Translations under genes and position numbers: made by a program
Shown here: in pieces, positions 45,217 through 53,236 of the stretch
Layout: each line of letters begins with the position of its first letter
Numbering within the stretch: position 1 is the stretch's first letter
The notes under the pieces: generated by a model
What the model was told of the DNA's origin: nothing
Databases searched by the model: none
Seen by the model: only the letters and a program-made list of their open reading frames with translations
Assembly: GCA_024919035.1 (NCBI GenBank)
Contig: CP103442.1
Coordinates: 1-64,000 of the forward strand
From: Methylophilaceae bacterium LSUCC0401
GTDB taxonomy: Bacteria; Pseudomonadota; Gammaproteobacteria; Burkholderiales; Methylophilaceae
Direction: 5' to 3'
DNA: 64,000 nt

Positions 45217-45417
45217 GTGGATAATAAATACGGTCTAGGAAGCTCCAAAGTTGCAAATGAAATTAATAAAAAACACAAAGATACCGCATGTAAATTTTGT
45301 GATCACAAACAGCTGAGATTTTGTCCAACCATGGAAGATCATCAATGTGAAAAATGTAATCGATGGCAAAATGATTTGCCTGACAATTACGCCACAGGGC
45401 GAAGCTCAGATTATTAA
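45217..45417 (+). CDS. Small zinc-ribbon-like protein
   Basis: A 66 aa protein from GTG 45217, chosen because AAGGA (45206-45210) lies six bases upstream; the frame opens to 45193. It has paired cysteine motifs CKFC and CEKC, with another C between (RFCPTMEDHQCEKC), which resembles a one-zinc ribbon. The termini look disordered. I do not recognise a named family. It sits eight bases upstream of the dienelactone hydrolase gene and likely shares its transcript. Confidence 0.65.
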   Translation: MDNKYGLGSSKVANEINKKHKDTACKFCDHKQLRFCPTMEDHQCEKCNRWQNDLPDNYATGRSSDY

Positions 45418-45425
45418 GGAAATGT

Positions 45426-46163
45426 ATGTTAATTAAATCAGATTTTGTCGATCTTAAAACGCCCACTGGTGAAATGCGAACTTATATTCATCAGCCTGTT
45501 GTAGAAGGTAAATATCCAACCATTCTTTTTTACTCAGAAATTTTTCAACAAACGGGACCGATATTACGGGCAGCACAAATTGTGGCCAGTCATGGGTATA
45601 ACGTTCTTGTTCCCGAAGTATTCCATGAGCTGAATCCAATTGGTACCGTGCTGGGCTATGATGATGCCGGTCGAGAAAAAGGAAATGCGGATAAATCCGC
45701 TAAAGATGTTCAGTCCTATGACACTGATAATCAGGCGATGATTGATTGGGCAAAACAACAAAGTTGGCATAATGGAAATTTTGGCGCTATGGGCTATTGC
45801 ATTGGGGGTCACTTAGCTTTCCGTGCAGCGCTAAATCCAAATATTAAAGCGACAGCTTGTTTTTATGCGACCGACTTACATACTCAAATTATCCCCAATC
45901 AACCGGGTCAACACAGCATGGATAGGCTGGCAGATATTAAAGGCGAGCTCTTGATGATTTGGGGGAAACAAGATAACCATGTCCCACCGGTAGCCCTATC
46001 AGAAATTCGTCAAAAACTATTAGCGACAGAGATAACATTTGAGTGGCATGAGTTTAACGCCCAACATGCATTCATGAGGGATGAGGGCGATCGATATGAT
46101 GCTGAATTAGCGGCTTTATGTTACCAAATGACGTATCGATTTTTTTCTCGCAACTTTAGATAG
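45426..46163 (+). CDS. Dienelactone hydrolase family protein
   Basis: A 245 aa alpha/beta hydrolase. The nucleophile is C125 in GYCIGGH; the acid is the Asp of WGKQDNHVPP and the base the His of FNAQHAFMRDEG, making a Cys-Asp-His triad as in dienelactone hydrolases. There is no sign of a chlorocatechol cluster, so this is probably a general carboxymethylenebutenolidase-like enzyme with unknown substrate. Located just before thiS-thiG. Confidence 0.88.
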   Translation: MLIKSDFVDLKTPTGEMRTYIHQPVVEGKYPTILFYSEIFQQTGPILRAAQIVASHGYNVLVPEVFHELNPIGTVLGYDDAGREKGNADKSAKDVQSYDTDNQAMIDWAKQQSWHNGNFGAMGYCIGGHLAFRAALNPNIKATACFYATDLHTQIIPNQPGQHSMDRLADIKGELLMIWGKQDNHVPPVALSEIRQKLLATEITFEWHEFNAQHAFMRDEGDRYDAELAALCYQMTYRFFSRNFR

Positions 46164-46180
46164 TTTTTAAGAATATTAAT

Positions 46181-46384
46181 ATGAAAATTTTTATTAATGG
46201 TGAAATGAAGTCATATGATCAAAATAATTTAACGGTTTTTGATTTGATTGTGGAAGCAGGTATTGAAAATAAAAAATATGCGATTGAATGTAATGGTCAT
46301 ATTGTTCCAAAGAGTGAAATTAAAGAGCAATATGTGAAAGAGGGAGATAAATTTGAAATTGTGGGAGCAGTCGGTGGCGGTTAA
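46181..46384 (+). CDS. thiS: Sulfur carrier protein ThiS
   Basis: A 67 aa ubiquitin-like protein that carries sulfur as a C-terminal thiocarboxylate for the thiazole of thiamine. The beta-grasp start [12 protein letters not shown] and the Gly-rich end EIVGAVGGG are diagnostic. The usual terminus is GG; here three glycines precede the stop. thiG starts inside its last 11 bases. ThiF and the glycine or tyrosine oxidising enzyme are not in the window. Confidence 0.94.
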   Translation: MKIFINGEMKSYDQNNLTVFDLIVEAGIENKKYAIECNGHIVPKSEIKEQYVKEGDKFEIVGAVGGG

Positions 46385-47168
46385 TCAAAATGATGCACTA
46401 ACAATTGGATCAAGATCTTTTAAATCGAGATTGCTTGTAGGGACTGGAAAATACAAAGACTTTAATGAGACTAGACAGGCCATCGTTGAATCAGGGGCAG
46501 AAATTGTGACTGTGGCAATAAGAAGAACAAACATTGGCCAAGATGCAAATGAACCGAGCTTGCTTGATTTCCTGCCACCATCGGAATTTACTTATTTGCC
46601 CAACACAGCCGGCTGCTTTAATGCAGATGACTCTGTTCGAACGTTAAGATTGGCTCGAGAATTATTAGATGGCCATAACTTAGTCAAGCTTGAAGTGCTG
46701 GGAGACAAGGAAACTTTATATCCGAATGTGATTGAAACAGTGGAAGCAGCGAAAACGCTAGTTAAAGATGGATTTGAGGTTATGGTGTATACATCAGATG
46801 ATCCCATCGTCGCGAAAATGTTAGAGGATGTTGGCTGTGTAGCCATTATGCCCCTAGCCTCCTTAATAGGTTCTGGGATGGGCATATTAAATCCATGGAA
46901 TCTGGACATCATCATAAAAAATTCATCTGTTCCAGTGATTGTAGATGCTGGAGTCGGAACTGCATCAGACGCAGCCATTGCCATGGAGCTTGGGTGTGAT
47001 GGCGTCTTAATGAACACGGCTATCGCAGAGGCGCAAAAGCCGGTGATGATGGCGGGTGCCATGAAAAAAGCCATAGAGGCTGGACGTGAAGCATATCTGT
47101 CTGGAAGAATGAATAAAAAACTATATCAAGCATCCCCAAGCTCACCGACCTCAGGACTAATTAAATAA
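46374..47168 (+). CDS. thiG: Thiazole synthase
   Basis: ThiG makes the thiazole phosphate of thiamine from DXP, ThiS-thiocarboxylate and dehydroglycine. From GTG 46374 it is 264 aa. Motifs are [27 protein letters not shown] with the Schiff-base lysine, [15 protein letters not shown], and [15 protein letters not shown]. The GTG has GGGAG six bases upstream, so I prefer it to TTG 46353 further upstream. It overlaps thiS by 11 bases. Confidence 0.95.
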   Translation: MAVNQNDALTIGSRSFKSRLLVGTGKYKDFNETRQAIVESGAEIVTVAIRRTNIGQDANEPSLLDFLPPSEFTYLPNTAGCFNADDSVRTLRLARELLDGHNLVKLEVLGDKETLYPNVIETVEAAKTLVKDGFEVMVYTSDDPIVAKMLEDVGCVAIMPLASLIGSGMGILNPWNLDIIIKNSSVPVIVDAGVGTASDAAIAMELGCDGVLMNTAIAEAQKPVMMAGAMKKAIEAGREAYLSGRMNKKLYQASPSSPTSGLIK

Positions 47169-47169
47169 T

Positions 47170-47553
47170 ATGGATGATGAGTTAATCAAAAAAATTGCCA
47201 TCAGTATCGAAACTGAATATGTTCCATCCCACTCTTCCGATGAGGACAATAAATATTTTTTTGCTTATGCGGTAACAATAAAAAATCAATCAGCCATTAA
47301 TGTCCAGCTTTTATCTCGGCATTGGAAGATTGTAAATTCCAATGGAGCGGAGAAAAGTATTGAAGGTATCGGAGTCGTCGGCGAGCAACCAATCATCTAC
47401 TCAGGGGAGGATTACACTTATACGAGTGCAACAGAAATTGATACTCCTGTGGGCCATATGTATGGGGTCTACTCCATGGAAACTGAATACGGAGAAAGGT
47501 TTGATGCAGAAATTCCAAAGTTTCATTTAATCATGCCAAGGAATTTACATTGA
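47170..47553 (+). CDS. apaG: ApaG protein
   Basis: A 127 aa protein of the ApaG/DUF525 family (fibronectin-like fold). Signatures are YFFAYAVTIKNQS, LLSRHWKIVNSNG, GVVGEQPIIYSGEDYTYTS and HMYGVYSMETEYGE. Its biochemical role is unclear; it has been linked to cobalt/magnesium phenotypes and to diadenosine tetraphosphate metabolism. It follows thiG by one base and overlaps mltA by four. Confidence 0.92.
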   Translation: MDDELIKKIAISIETEYVPSHSSDEDNKYFFAYAVTIKNQSAINVQLLSRHWKIVNSNGAEKSIEGIGVVGEQPIIYSGEDYTYTSATEIDTPVGHMYGVYSMETEYGERFDAEIPKFHLIMPRNLH

Positions 47554-48809
47554 AAAAAATTTGGCTTGGTTTATTTTGTTTGACTCTTTTTTTATTGGTG
47601 GGCTGTGCCCCCAATAAAATGAATATGGAAGATTGCAAGTGTGAAGATCAACCAGAAGCAAAAACTAAAATAGAAGAAAAAACCCAAGAATGTAATGTTG
47701 TTGAAGTTAAAGAAATTGATAAGGATAATGAAAACTTTATACCCTATAGCCAGCTTCGCGAGTCTGGGTGGTATGAAGTAGAGTTTATTCTAAATCAAGA
47801 CGATCTCTCGGCAGCATGGCCTGCATGGATAAATAGTTGCACAACACTGATTCATCAAAAACCCTGGAAAAAAGCATGTAGCGCAGCTAATTCATTGGGG
47901 TCAGCGTCAAGCGAAGAGATTCAAAATTATCTGAAAACACACTTTACCCTTTATAAGTCATGGAAGGATGATGGAGCTGATACGGGTTTAATAACTGGAT
48001 ATTATCAACCGATCCTCAAAGGGAGTCGGACGCCTTCTAAAAAATATTCAACACCCATCTACAAAACCCCTGTTGATTTGATCACCGTAGACCTATCTGA
48101 ACTTTATCCTGAAATGAAGTTTAAAAGACTTCGGGGCAAAGTTGAGGGAAATAAATTATTACCTTATTTCTCTCGAGAAGAGATTTCATCAAATGAGAAC
48201 TTATTGAAGGGCAATGAATTATTTTGGGTGGATAATGCTGTAGAGGCTTTCTTTCTTGAGATTCAAGGTTCGGGAATTATTGAGTTAGAAGACGGAAGTA
48301 AAATTCCAATTGGTTATGCAGATCAAAACGGTCACCCCTATCGATCTATGGGAAGAGCCCTAATTAATGCTGGAGAACTAACAAAAGACACAGCATCAAT
48401 GCAAAGTATTAAAGCATGGGCTAATAAAAATAAGAAAAAATTAAAAGCTTTCTTAGATAAAAATCCAAGCTTTGTTTTTTTTAGGGAGCTGGAGAGTGGT
48501 TTAGCTGGACCAATTGGTGCTCAAGGGGTTCCTATTATCGCTGAGAGATCCATTGCCATTGATCGTAAATATATTCCCATGGGAGCTCCGGTATTGTTGG
48601 CAACCACTTTTCCCAATTCAACAAATACTTTAAATCGTCTGGTCATTGCCCAAGATACCGGGGGGGCCATTCGAGGACCCATAAGAGCAGATTATTATTG
48701 GGGATCTGGTCCTGAAGCTGGAGCAAAAGCGGGAGCCATGAAACAACAAGGAAATATCTGGGTATTACTCCCTAAAGAATTTAAATTGAATAAAAAAAAG
48801 GAGCAGTAA
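47550..48809 (+). CDS. mltA: Membrane-bound lytic murein transglycosylase A
   Basis: MltA cleaves peptidoglycan to 1,6-anhydromuropeptides. The 419 aa lipoprotein has the signal MKKIWLGLFCLTLFLLVGC with lipobox cysteine at 19. The MltA domain contains LITGYYQPILKGSR, FFLEIQGSG, MGRALINAG and the C-terminal 3D domain with the catalytic aspartate in VIAQDTGGAI and GPIRADYYWG. It starts within the apaG stop. A strong bidirectional terminator overlaps the end. Confidence 0.95.
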   Translation: MKKIWLGLFCLTLFLLVGCAPNKMNMEDCKCEDQPEAKTKIEEKTQECNVVEVKEIDKDNENFIPYSQLRESGWYEVEFILNQDDLSAAWPAWINSCTTLIHQKPWKKACSAANSLGSASSEEIQNYLKTHFTLYKSWKDDGADTGLITGYYQPILKGSRTPSKKYSTPIYKTPVDLITVDLSELYPEMKFKRLRGKVEGNKLLPYFSREEISSNENLLKGNELFWVDNAVEAFFLEIQGSGIIELEDGSKIPIGYADQNGHPYRSMGRALINAGELTKDTASMQSIKAWANKNKKKLKAFLDKNPSFVFFRELESGLAGPIGAQGVPIIAERSIAIDRKYIPMGAPVLLATTFPNSTNTLNRLVIAQDTGGAIRGPIRADYYWGSGPEAGAKAGAMKQQGNIWVLLPKEFKLNKKKEQ

Positions 48810-48822
48810 GCTCCTTTTTTTT
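48792..48822. terminator. Bidirectional intrinsic terminator between mltA and pqqA
   Basis: A(8)GGAGC at 48792-48804, loop AGTAA, then GCTCCT(8) at 48810-48822, a perfect 13 bp arm on each side. Read from either strand the GC core is followed by a run of eight T. It ends mltA (plus) and pqqA (minus), which converge. Confidence 0.85.
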
Positions 48823-48835
48823 AAGTAAACAATAA

Positions 48836-48907
48836 TTACTTATTGCATACGTACATTGTTACTTCAAAACCGAAACGCATTTCAGTTGCAGCAGGTGTTG
48901 TCCACAT
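48836..48907 (-). CDS. pqqA: Pyrroloquinoline quinone precursor peptide PqqA
   Basis: PqqA is the ribosomal precursor whose Glu and Tyr become PQQ, the cofactor of methanol dehydrogenase. The 23-residue peptide starts MWTTPAATEMRF and ends GFEVTMYVCNK. The conserved E-V-T-M-Y core (Glu15, Tyr19) is complete. AGGAGA lies seven bases before the ATG, a strong RBS. It is too short for usual gene finders. No pqqB, C, D or E is in the window. The bidirectional terminator follows directly, so it is a monocistronic transcript. Confidence 0.9.
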   Translation of the reverse strand: MWTTPAATEMRFGFEVTMYVCNK

Positions 48908-49011
48908 AATGAGATCTCCTTTCGTATAAATTCTGCCTAAGCAGTACACATACTCTACTTAAATAAATGATTATCCTGATATTGAAATCGATGAATTAAA
49001 CCTCATGATTT

Positions 49012-51207
49012 TCATGATAGTTTTTTTAATATTTTTTTTCGTAAACGTTTGCTGTTAACAAATACATCATATTTTACCAATTGAAGTTTAGTAAAAAAGC
49101 TGGGTTTTTTATTATTTAGGGCAAAATAATGTTTTAAAAAAATATTTCGTATTTCCCAATCAAATTTATTGAGGAGGCGAACAACGTCTTTCATGCGTTG
49201 GGTTTTTCGAGTTTTATAATTTAAACTGCTGTTGAAGTTTTTAACACGACCCGTATCAATTAACTCAAAATGAAAATTATTGTTCTCAATCAACATGAGG
49301 ATATTTCCAGCAGAAAGATCATTAAAAAATACACCGCGACTATGCATCTTATTGATAAATTCAGCACATTGCTCAAAAATTTGCCTCATGGTAAAACCTT
49401 TAAAAATGACATCATTTTTAAAATGCAAAGCAAGGTCATTAAAACTATAACCTTCCTTGTATAAAGAAATATAATAATTTTCTAATGAGGAAGGATCATG
49501 CTTCTTGTTGAATACGGCAATGGGTTTGGCAGCATTAATCCCCTTGGATAACAGTATATGAGTTCCATTCCAAGCTCTTAAGGATTTATTCGGACGATTC
49601 CTATCTAAAAATCTCTTGTGCCTATAAATAGACATTGGTTTTTTAATGACCACCTTTCCGAAATTTGGAATATCCTTGATCCACACCGCATTTCTTGATT
49701 TACGTAAGGATTGATCTTTATCTGGAGGTAAAAGAGTATCAGGATGACAGTATTTTAAAATTAATTTGTAAGTTTCAATATCTTTTGCCTGGGTAATACC
49801 AGACCAGTATTCATCGTGCAGAAAATAAAATTTTTCTTTACTTTGTTCTACAAATGCATGGGGATAAATAAATGGTTTTTGTATTAGACTGGGCCGTGAT
49901 TCCTTTGGCCAAAATAAATAAATAGGATCATCATTAATCGATGTAGGTTGATTTATATTATTTCCATACTTATCTTTTGATATCGCTGTATTGAGTTGAT
50001 TGATATGATAGAACTTTTGAATATCAGCAATGTAATTATTTTGCGTCCAAGCTATATGAAATGTTTCTGTATCGGATTCAAATTCTAAAATTTGAATCGC
50101 CGGGTTGTCTGAGTAACTTTTAATAAATGTTGATCCAGGAACAGTTTGATTAAAAAATTGCAGAGCCCTAAAAGATTGGGTGATGTGATAATTTGACACA
50201 TACCCTTTAGCCTCAGGATAAAAGGTTACTTGTTCAATTTGTGGGTACTCAGGCTCGTTGAGCCCATTATGAATTAATCCCTCTCGATGACAGATCAGGG
50301 CACCCCAGAAGGCTTTCTCAAAATTTCCTTTGGCTGCTAGCATAACAAAGTATCGTGTTATGTATTTTGCACGTTGTTGCTCAGGCTGGTCTTTTAATCT
50401 GCCAATACGCTTTATACTCCAAAAAGAGCAGGGCGATATTATGCCCTTGATATTAAATTCTTGAGCCAAAAATTTATAAACAGCTGATTTTTTATACAGG
50501 TCAAATTTAAAACATTGAGGAAATTTTCTTATAAAAACACGAGGATCATAAGGTTCAGGCTGGATAGTTCTCTCAGCAAACATATTGTTTGATAGTAAAT
50601 CTGGAAGTTGATGCTTTGATTGTAAACTTTTTAAAATTCCAAAATTAACAAAGGGCTCAAAGTCGGTCACATTGGGACCCATGATTTTTCGATTTTTAAT
50701 TCGACATACATTAAATGCAACACTCCAGAGTTTATAAAATCCCTGATAAGAAATTCGGGTCCATGATTGTCGATTGATTGTGCTACCAATTTCAACCATG
50801 AATTTGATTTCTTTAAATTCATTAAGCAGTTTCTCTACAAAATTTTTCCAAACCAAAATACCATGTTCTGTGGTGATCGAGCTTGCATCTTTGATTGGAG
50901 GGCTGATATTTATAATAAGGTTGCCATCAAAATCTTTTAATTTTTTTAATAAGCGTGATTTGTGATTGTTAAAATCAGTGTAAGTGAAATAGATTCTTAA
51001 ATTTTTAACACCTAACTCATGAATGCGATCAAAAATATAGTCATCTGTTTCTAATTCATCATTGCTGGCAATATTGATGCCAATAAAATCTTCAGGCACC
51101 CGATGAGAGCGGTTTGGTAACTCTTGATGCTTGATGCCTGAGTTGAAATAAAAAAATAAGTATTCGGCTAAGTATTTTAAATTCACTAAAGTGTCATTCA
51201 TTTTCAT
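49012..51207 (-). CDS. Glycosidase-like domain fused to LPS-kinase-like (InaA/WaaP family) domain
   Basis: A 731 aa protein with two parts. Residues about 30-350 resemble a glycosidase TIM barrel (FIGINIASNDEL, HELGVKNLRIYFTY, LIINISPP, KFMVEIGSTINRQSW), but the usual acid/base NE dyad after the EIG strand is replaced by ST, so it may be inactive or divergent. Residues about 500-731 are an LPS kinase-like domain: ATP lysine about K522 (VVIKKP), RAWNGTHILLSKGI, catalytic H622-x7-D630-x4-N635 (FFNDLSAGNILM) and D651 (LIDTG). It begins within the stop of the LTA-synthase-like gene. It is probably cytoplasmic, since no signal peptide is seen. Confidence 0.7.
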   Translation of the reverse strand: MKMNDTLVNLKYLAEYLFFYFNSGIKHQELPNRSHRVPEDFIGINIASNDELETDDYIFDRIHELGVKNLRIYFTYTDFNNHKSRLLKKLKDFDGNLIINISPPIKDASSITTEHGILVWKNFVEKLLNEFKEIKFMVEIGSTINRQSWTRISYQGFYKLWSVAFNVCRIKNRKIMGPNVTDFEPFVNFGILKSLQSKHQLPDLLSNNMFAERTIQPEPYDPRVFIRKFPQCFKFDLYKKSAVYKFLAQEFNIKGIISPCSFWSIKRIGRLKDQPEQQRAKYITRYFVMLAAKGNFEKAFWGALICHREGLIHNGLNEPEYPQIEQVTFYPEAKGYVSNYHITQSFRALQFFNQTVPGSTFIKSYSDNPAIQILEFESDTETFHIAWTQNNYIADIQKFYHINQLNTAISKDKYGNNINQPTSINDDPIYLFWPKESRPSLIQKPFIYPHAFVEQSKEKFYFLHDEYWSGITQAKDIETYKLILKYCHPDTLLPPDKDQSLRKSRNAVWIKDIPNFGKVVIKKPMSIYRHKRFLDRNRPNKSLRAWNGTHILLSKGINAAKPIAVFNKKHDPSSLENYYISLYKEGYSFNDLALHFKNDVIFKGFTMRQIFEQCAEFINKMHSRGVFFNDLSAGNILMLIENNNFHFELIDTGRVKNFNSSLNYKTRKTQRMKDVVRLLNKFDWEIRNIFLKHYFALNNKKPSFFTKLQLVKYDVFVNSKRLRKKILKKLS

Positions 51208-53108
51208 TGTGGGGGTAATTTATATAAACGTTCACTGTATAAAATGCTGGGCAATATGGCATATGCTAATGGCCTCTCAATACTTTCTGAGGTATTTTTA
51301 TTTTCAATAATTTCATAGGTATCAAAGTTATATTTGCCGTAAAACACTTGTTGATTAGGCTGTAAAACATATAACCGCTCTTTTTCCATCCATGCAAAGT
51401 TGTCATAATATTGCATCATTGCCCGACCTTGATAATTATTATCGATTTGGCTCATGTCTTGACCGATCATGGGATGATATCCTTGAATTCCAGCCAGCGA
51501 TAAGAGGGTGACGGGTAAGTCAATTTGACTGGTAATCTGATTGAGCACTTGAGGTTTAATTCCCCCGCCAACAATTAAGCCAGGAATGTGGAAATTTTTA
51601 ATGGGGATTAAATGATCCCCTCTGACCCTGATGTCATGATCAGCGACGATCAGAAAAATTGTATCCTGCCAATAGTCTGATTGTTTGGCTTTGTGAATAA
51701 ACTCACCCAAGGCATGGTCGGCATACTTAACCGCATTTTTTTCTGTTGCCTGCGGCTCTTCATAAAGCTGGATAACATTTTCAGGAAATTCAAAGGGAGC
51801 ATGATTTGAAGAGGTGAAGACTAAGCTAAAAAATGGCTGGCCTTCTTTATGATATTGACTGAATTGTTGATGGGCTTTTTGATATAAGTCTTGATCTGAT
51901 GCGCCCCAGCTTCCTTTAAATATAGGATTCTCAAAATCTTTTTGTTCGATGATCGTTTTAAAACCATTCCCGGTAAAAAAATTTCTCATATTATCAAAAT
52001 GAGCTTCGCCTCCATAAATAAAACTGGTTGCATAATCTTTTTTTTCGAGCAACGATGCGAGAGTAAAGAAATTGGTTTGTGATAATGGCAGCTTGACAGT
52101 GCTCTGAGCCGGTGTGGGTGGAAAGCCTGAAACAACAGCCTCAATTCCCCTCACTGATCGTGTTCCCGTAGCATAAAGTTGATTAAACCAAATACCCTCA
52201 TGTTTTAATTGTTCAAGATTGGGGGTGACCGGCGCTCCTCCAAGGGACTCAACAAAGGTCGCACCCAGACTTTCTTGAAGAAGTATCACAATATTTTTCG
52301 GTTTCCCCTTATAGCTTGGATTAAGAATTTTTTTAGTGGGGAACTCTGCCGGTCCGGTTTGACCTGTTAATTCAAAGATCTTTTCTTTTTCCATCTTGCC
52401 ATAAATCTTTGCCGCTGATGCTTCATGCTTCATGCTATAGGCTGCATAGAGGACGGTGTAGGGAGAGTTGAGTACTAGAGAATTGACCATGGCATTTTCG
52501 GTGAGAGCAAACATTGCTGGATTAGCAGGGCGATGTCCCAATGAGGAGCGGATGGTGATTAACATTATTAATAGGATGAGGGGCCATAAATAGAAGTGGG
52601 TGGGTTTATATTGAGGTGTATATTTTTTAGTAAAAATTTTAAAAATAAAATAACTCATAAAGCTCACAAATAAAACTACTCCGATGACGTCAACTGTAAA
52701 ACCTTTGAACAGCATTTTAAAAACTTCACGCGGATATTTAAGGTATTCAATGAATAAGATATTTGGACGGGTATTGTACTCATGAATAAAGGTGATTGAA
52801 CAAGCTTCAATAATTACCAAGAGGATGAAACTGATCACAATCCAATATTGCGTGAAATTTTGATAAAAAGAAGATAAGTTTTTATGAATTAGATTGGCCG
52901 GAAATAGCAGCATGGGAATGAGTAACATGAAACCCAGCTGCATCAAGTCCACCCTCACCCCTTGAAGAAAAATATTCATGAGTTGATCGGTGGCAAGCAC
53001 AGCATCAATTTGCCAAAGAATAAGCATGAGCCTGGATAGCGAGAAAAAAATTAACCCCAGGAAATAAGCTTTTATAAAAACTTGATAGGGATTGTGATTG
53101 CGTAACAT
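51204..53108 (-). CDS. LTA synthase-family membrane phosphotransferase
   Basis: A 634 aa protein with five N-terminal membrane helices and a periplasmic sulfatase-fold domain (from about 250). Motifs are VILLQESLGATFVESLGG, LYATGTRSVRGIEAV with the candidate nucleophile threonine, FSLVFTSSNHAPFEFP and LIVADHDIRVRGDHLIPI. These match the LtaS/OpgB family that transfers phosphoglycerol from phosphatidylglycerol or similar groups. The target here is unknown: LPS, periplasmic glucan or other glycan. The downstream kinase-fusion gene overlaps its stop by four bases (ATGA). Confidence 0.85.
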   Translation of the reverse strand: MLRNHNPYQVFIKAYFLGLIFFSLSRLMLILWQIDAVLATDQLMNIFLQGVRVDLMQLGFMLLIPMLLFPANLIHKNLSSFYQNFTQYWIVISFILLVIIEACSITFIHEYNTRPNILFIEYLKYPREVFKMLFKGFTVDVIGVVLFVSFMSYFIFKIFTKKYTPQYKPTHFYLWPLILLIMLITIRSSLGHRPANPAMFALTENAMVNSLVLNSPYTVLYAAYSMKHEASAAKIYGKMEKEKIFELTGQTGPAEFPTKKILNPSYKGKPKNIVILLQESLGATFVESLGGAPVTPNLEQLKHEGIWFNQLYATGTRSVRGIEAVVSGFPPTPAQSTVKLPLSQTNFFTLASLLEKKDYATSFIYGGEAHFDNMRNFFTGNGFKTIIEQKDFENPIFKGSWGASDQDLYQKAHQQFSQYHKEGQPFFSLVFTSSNHAPFEFPENVIQLYEEPQATEKNAVKYADHALGEFIHKAKQSDYWQDTIFLIVADHDIRVRGDHLIPIKNFHIPGLIVGGGIKPQVLNQITSQIDLPVTLLSLAGIQGYHPMIGQDMSQIDNNYQGRAMMQYYDNFAWMEKERLYVLQPNQQVFYGKYNFDTYEIIENKNTSESIERPLAYAILPSILYSERLYKLPPQ

Positions 53109-53163
53109 TTAAATTAAATATTCATATAGTTTTATCGAATTATACTTAACTTTAAAAGGAACA

Positions 53164-53196
53164 ATAAAAAAAGGGTGTATTTTCATACACCCTTTT
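53164..53196 (-). terminator. Intrinsic terminator after amt
   Basis: GGGTGTA (53173-53179) and TACACCC (53186-53192) with flanking A/T pairs form a stem with a 6-base loop. On the minus strand it is followed by seven T. It ends the porin-glnK-amt operon before the next gene on the same strand. Confidence 0.8.
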
Positions 53197-53236
53197 ATGG
53201 ATCACTAAGACTACTTTTATAGAGAGGAGAAGTATC

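Noticed and set aside
46592-47074. 160-codon minus-strand frame inside thiG
   Set aside because: Antisense shadow of thiG; Ser/Thr/Ala/Ile-rich with no recognisable domain.
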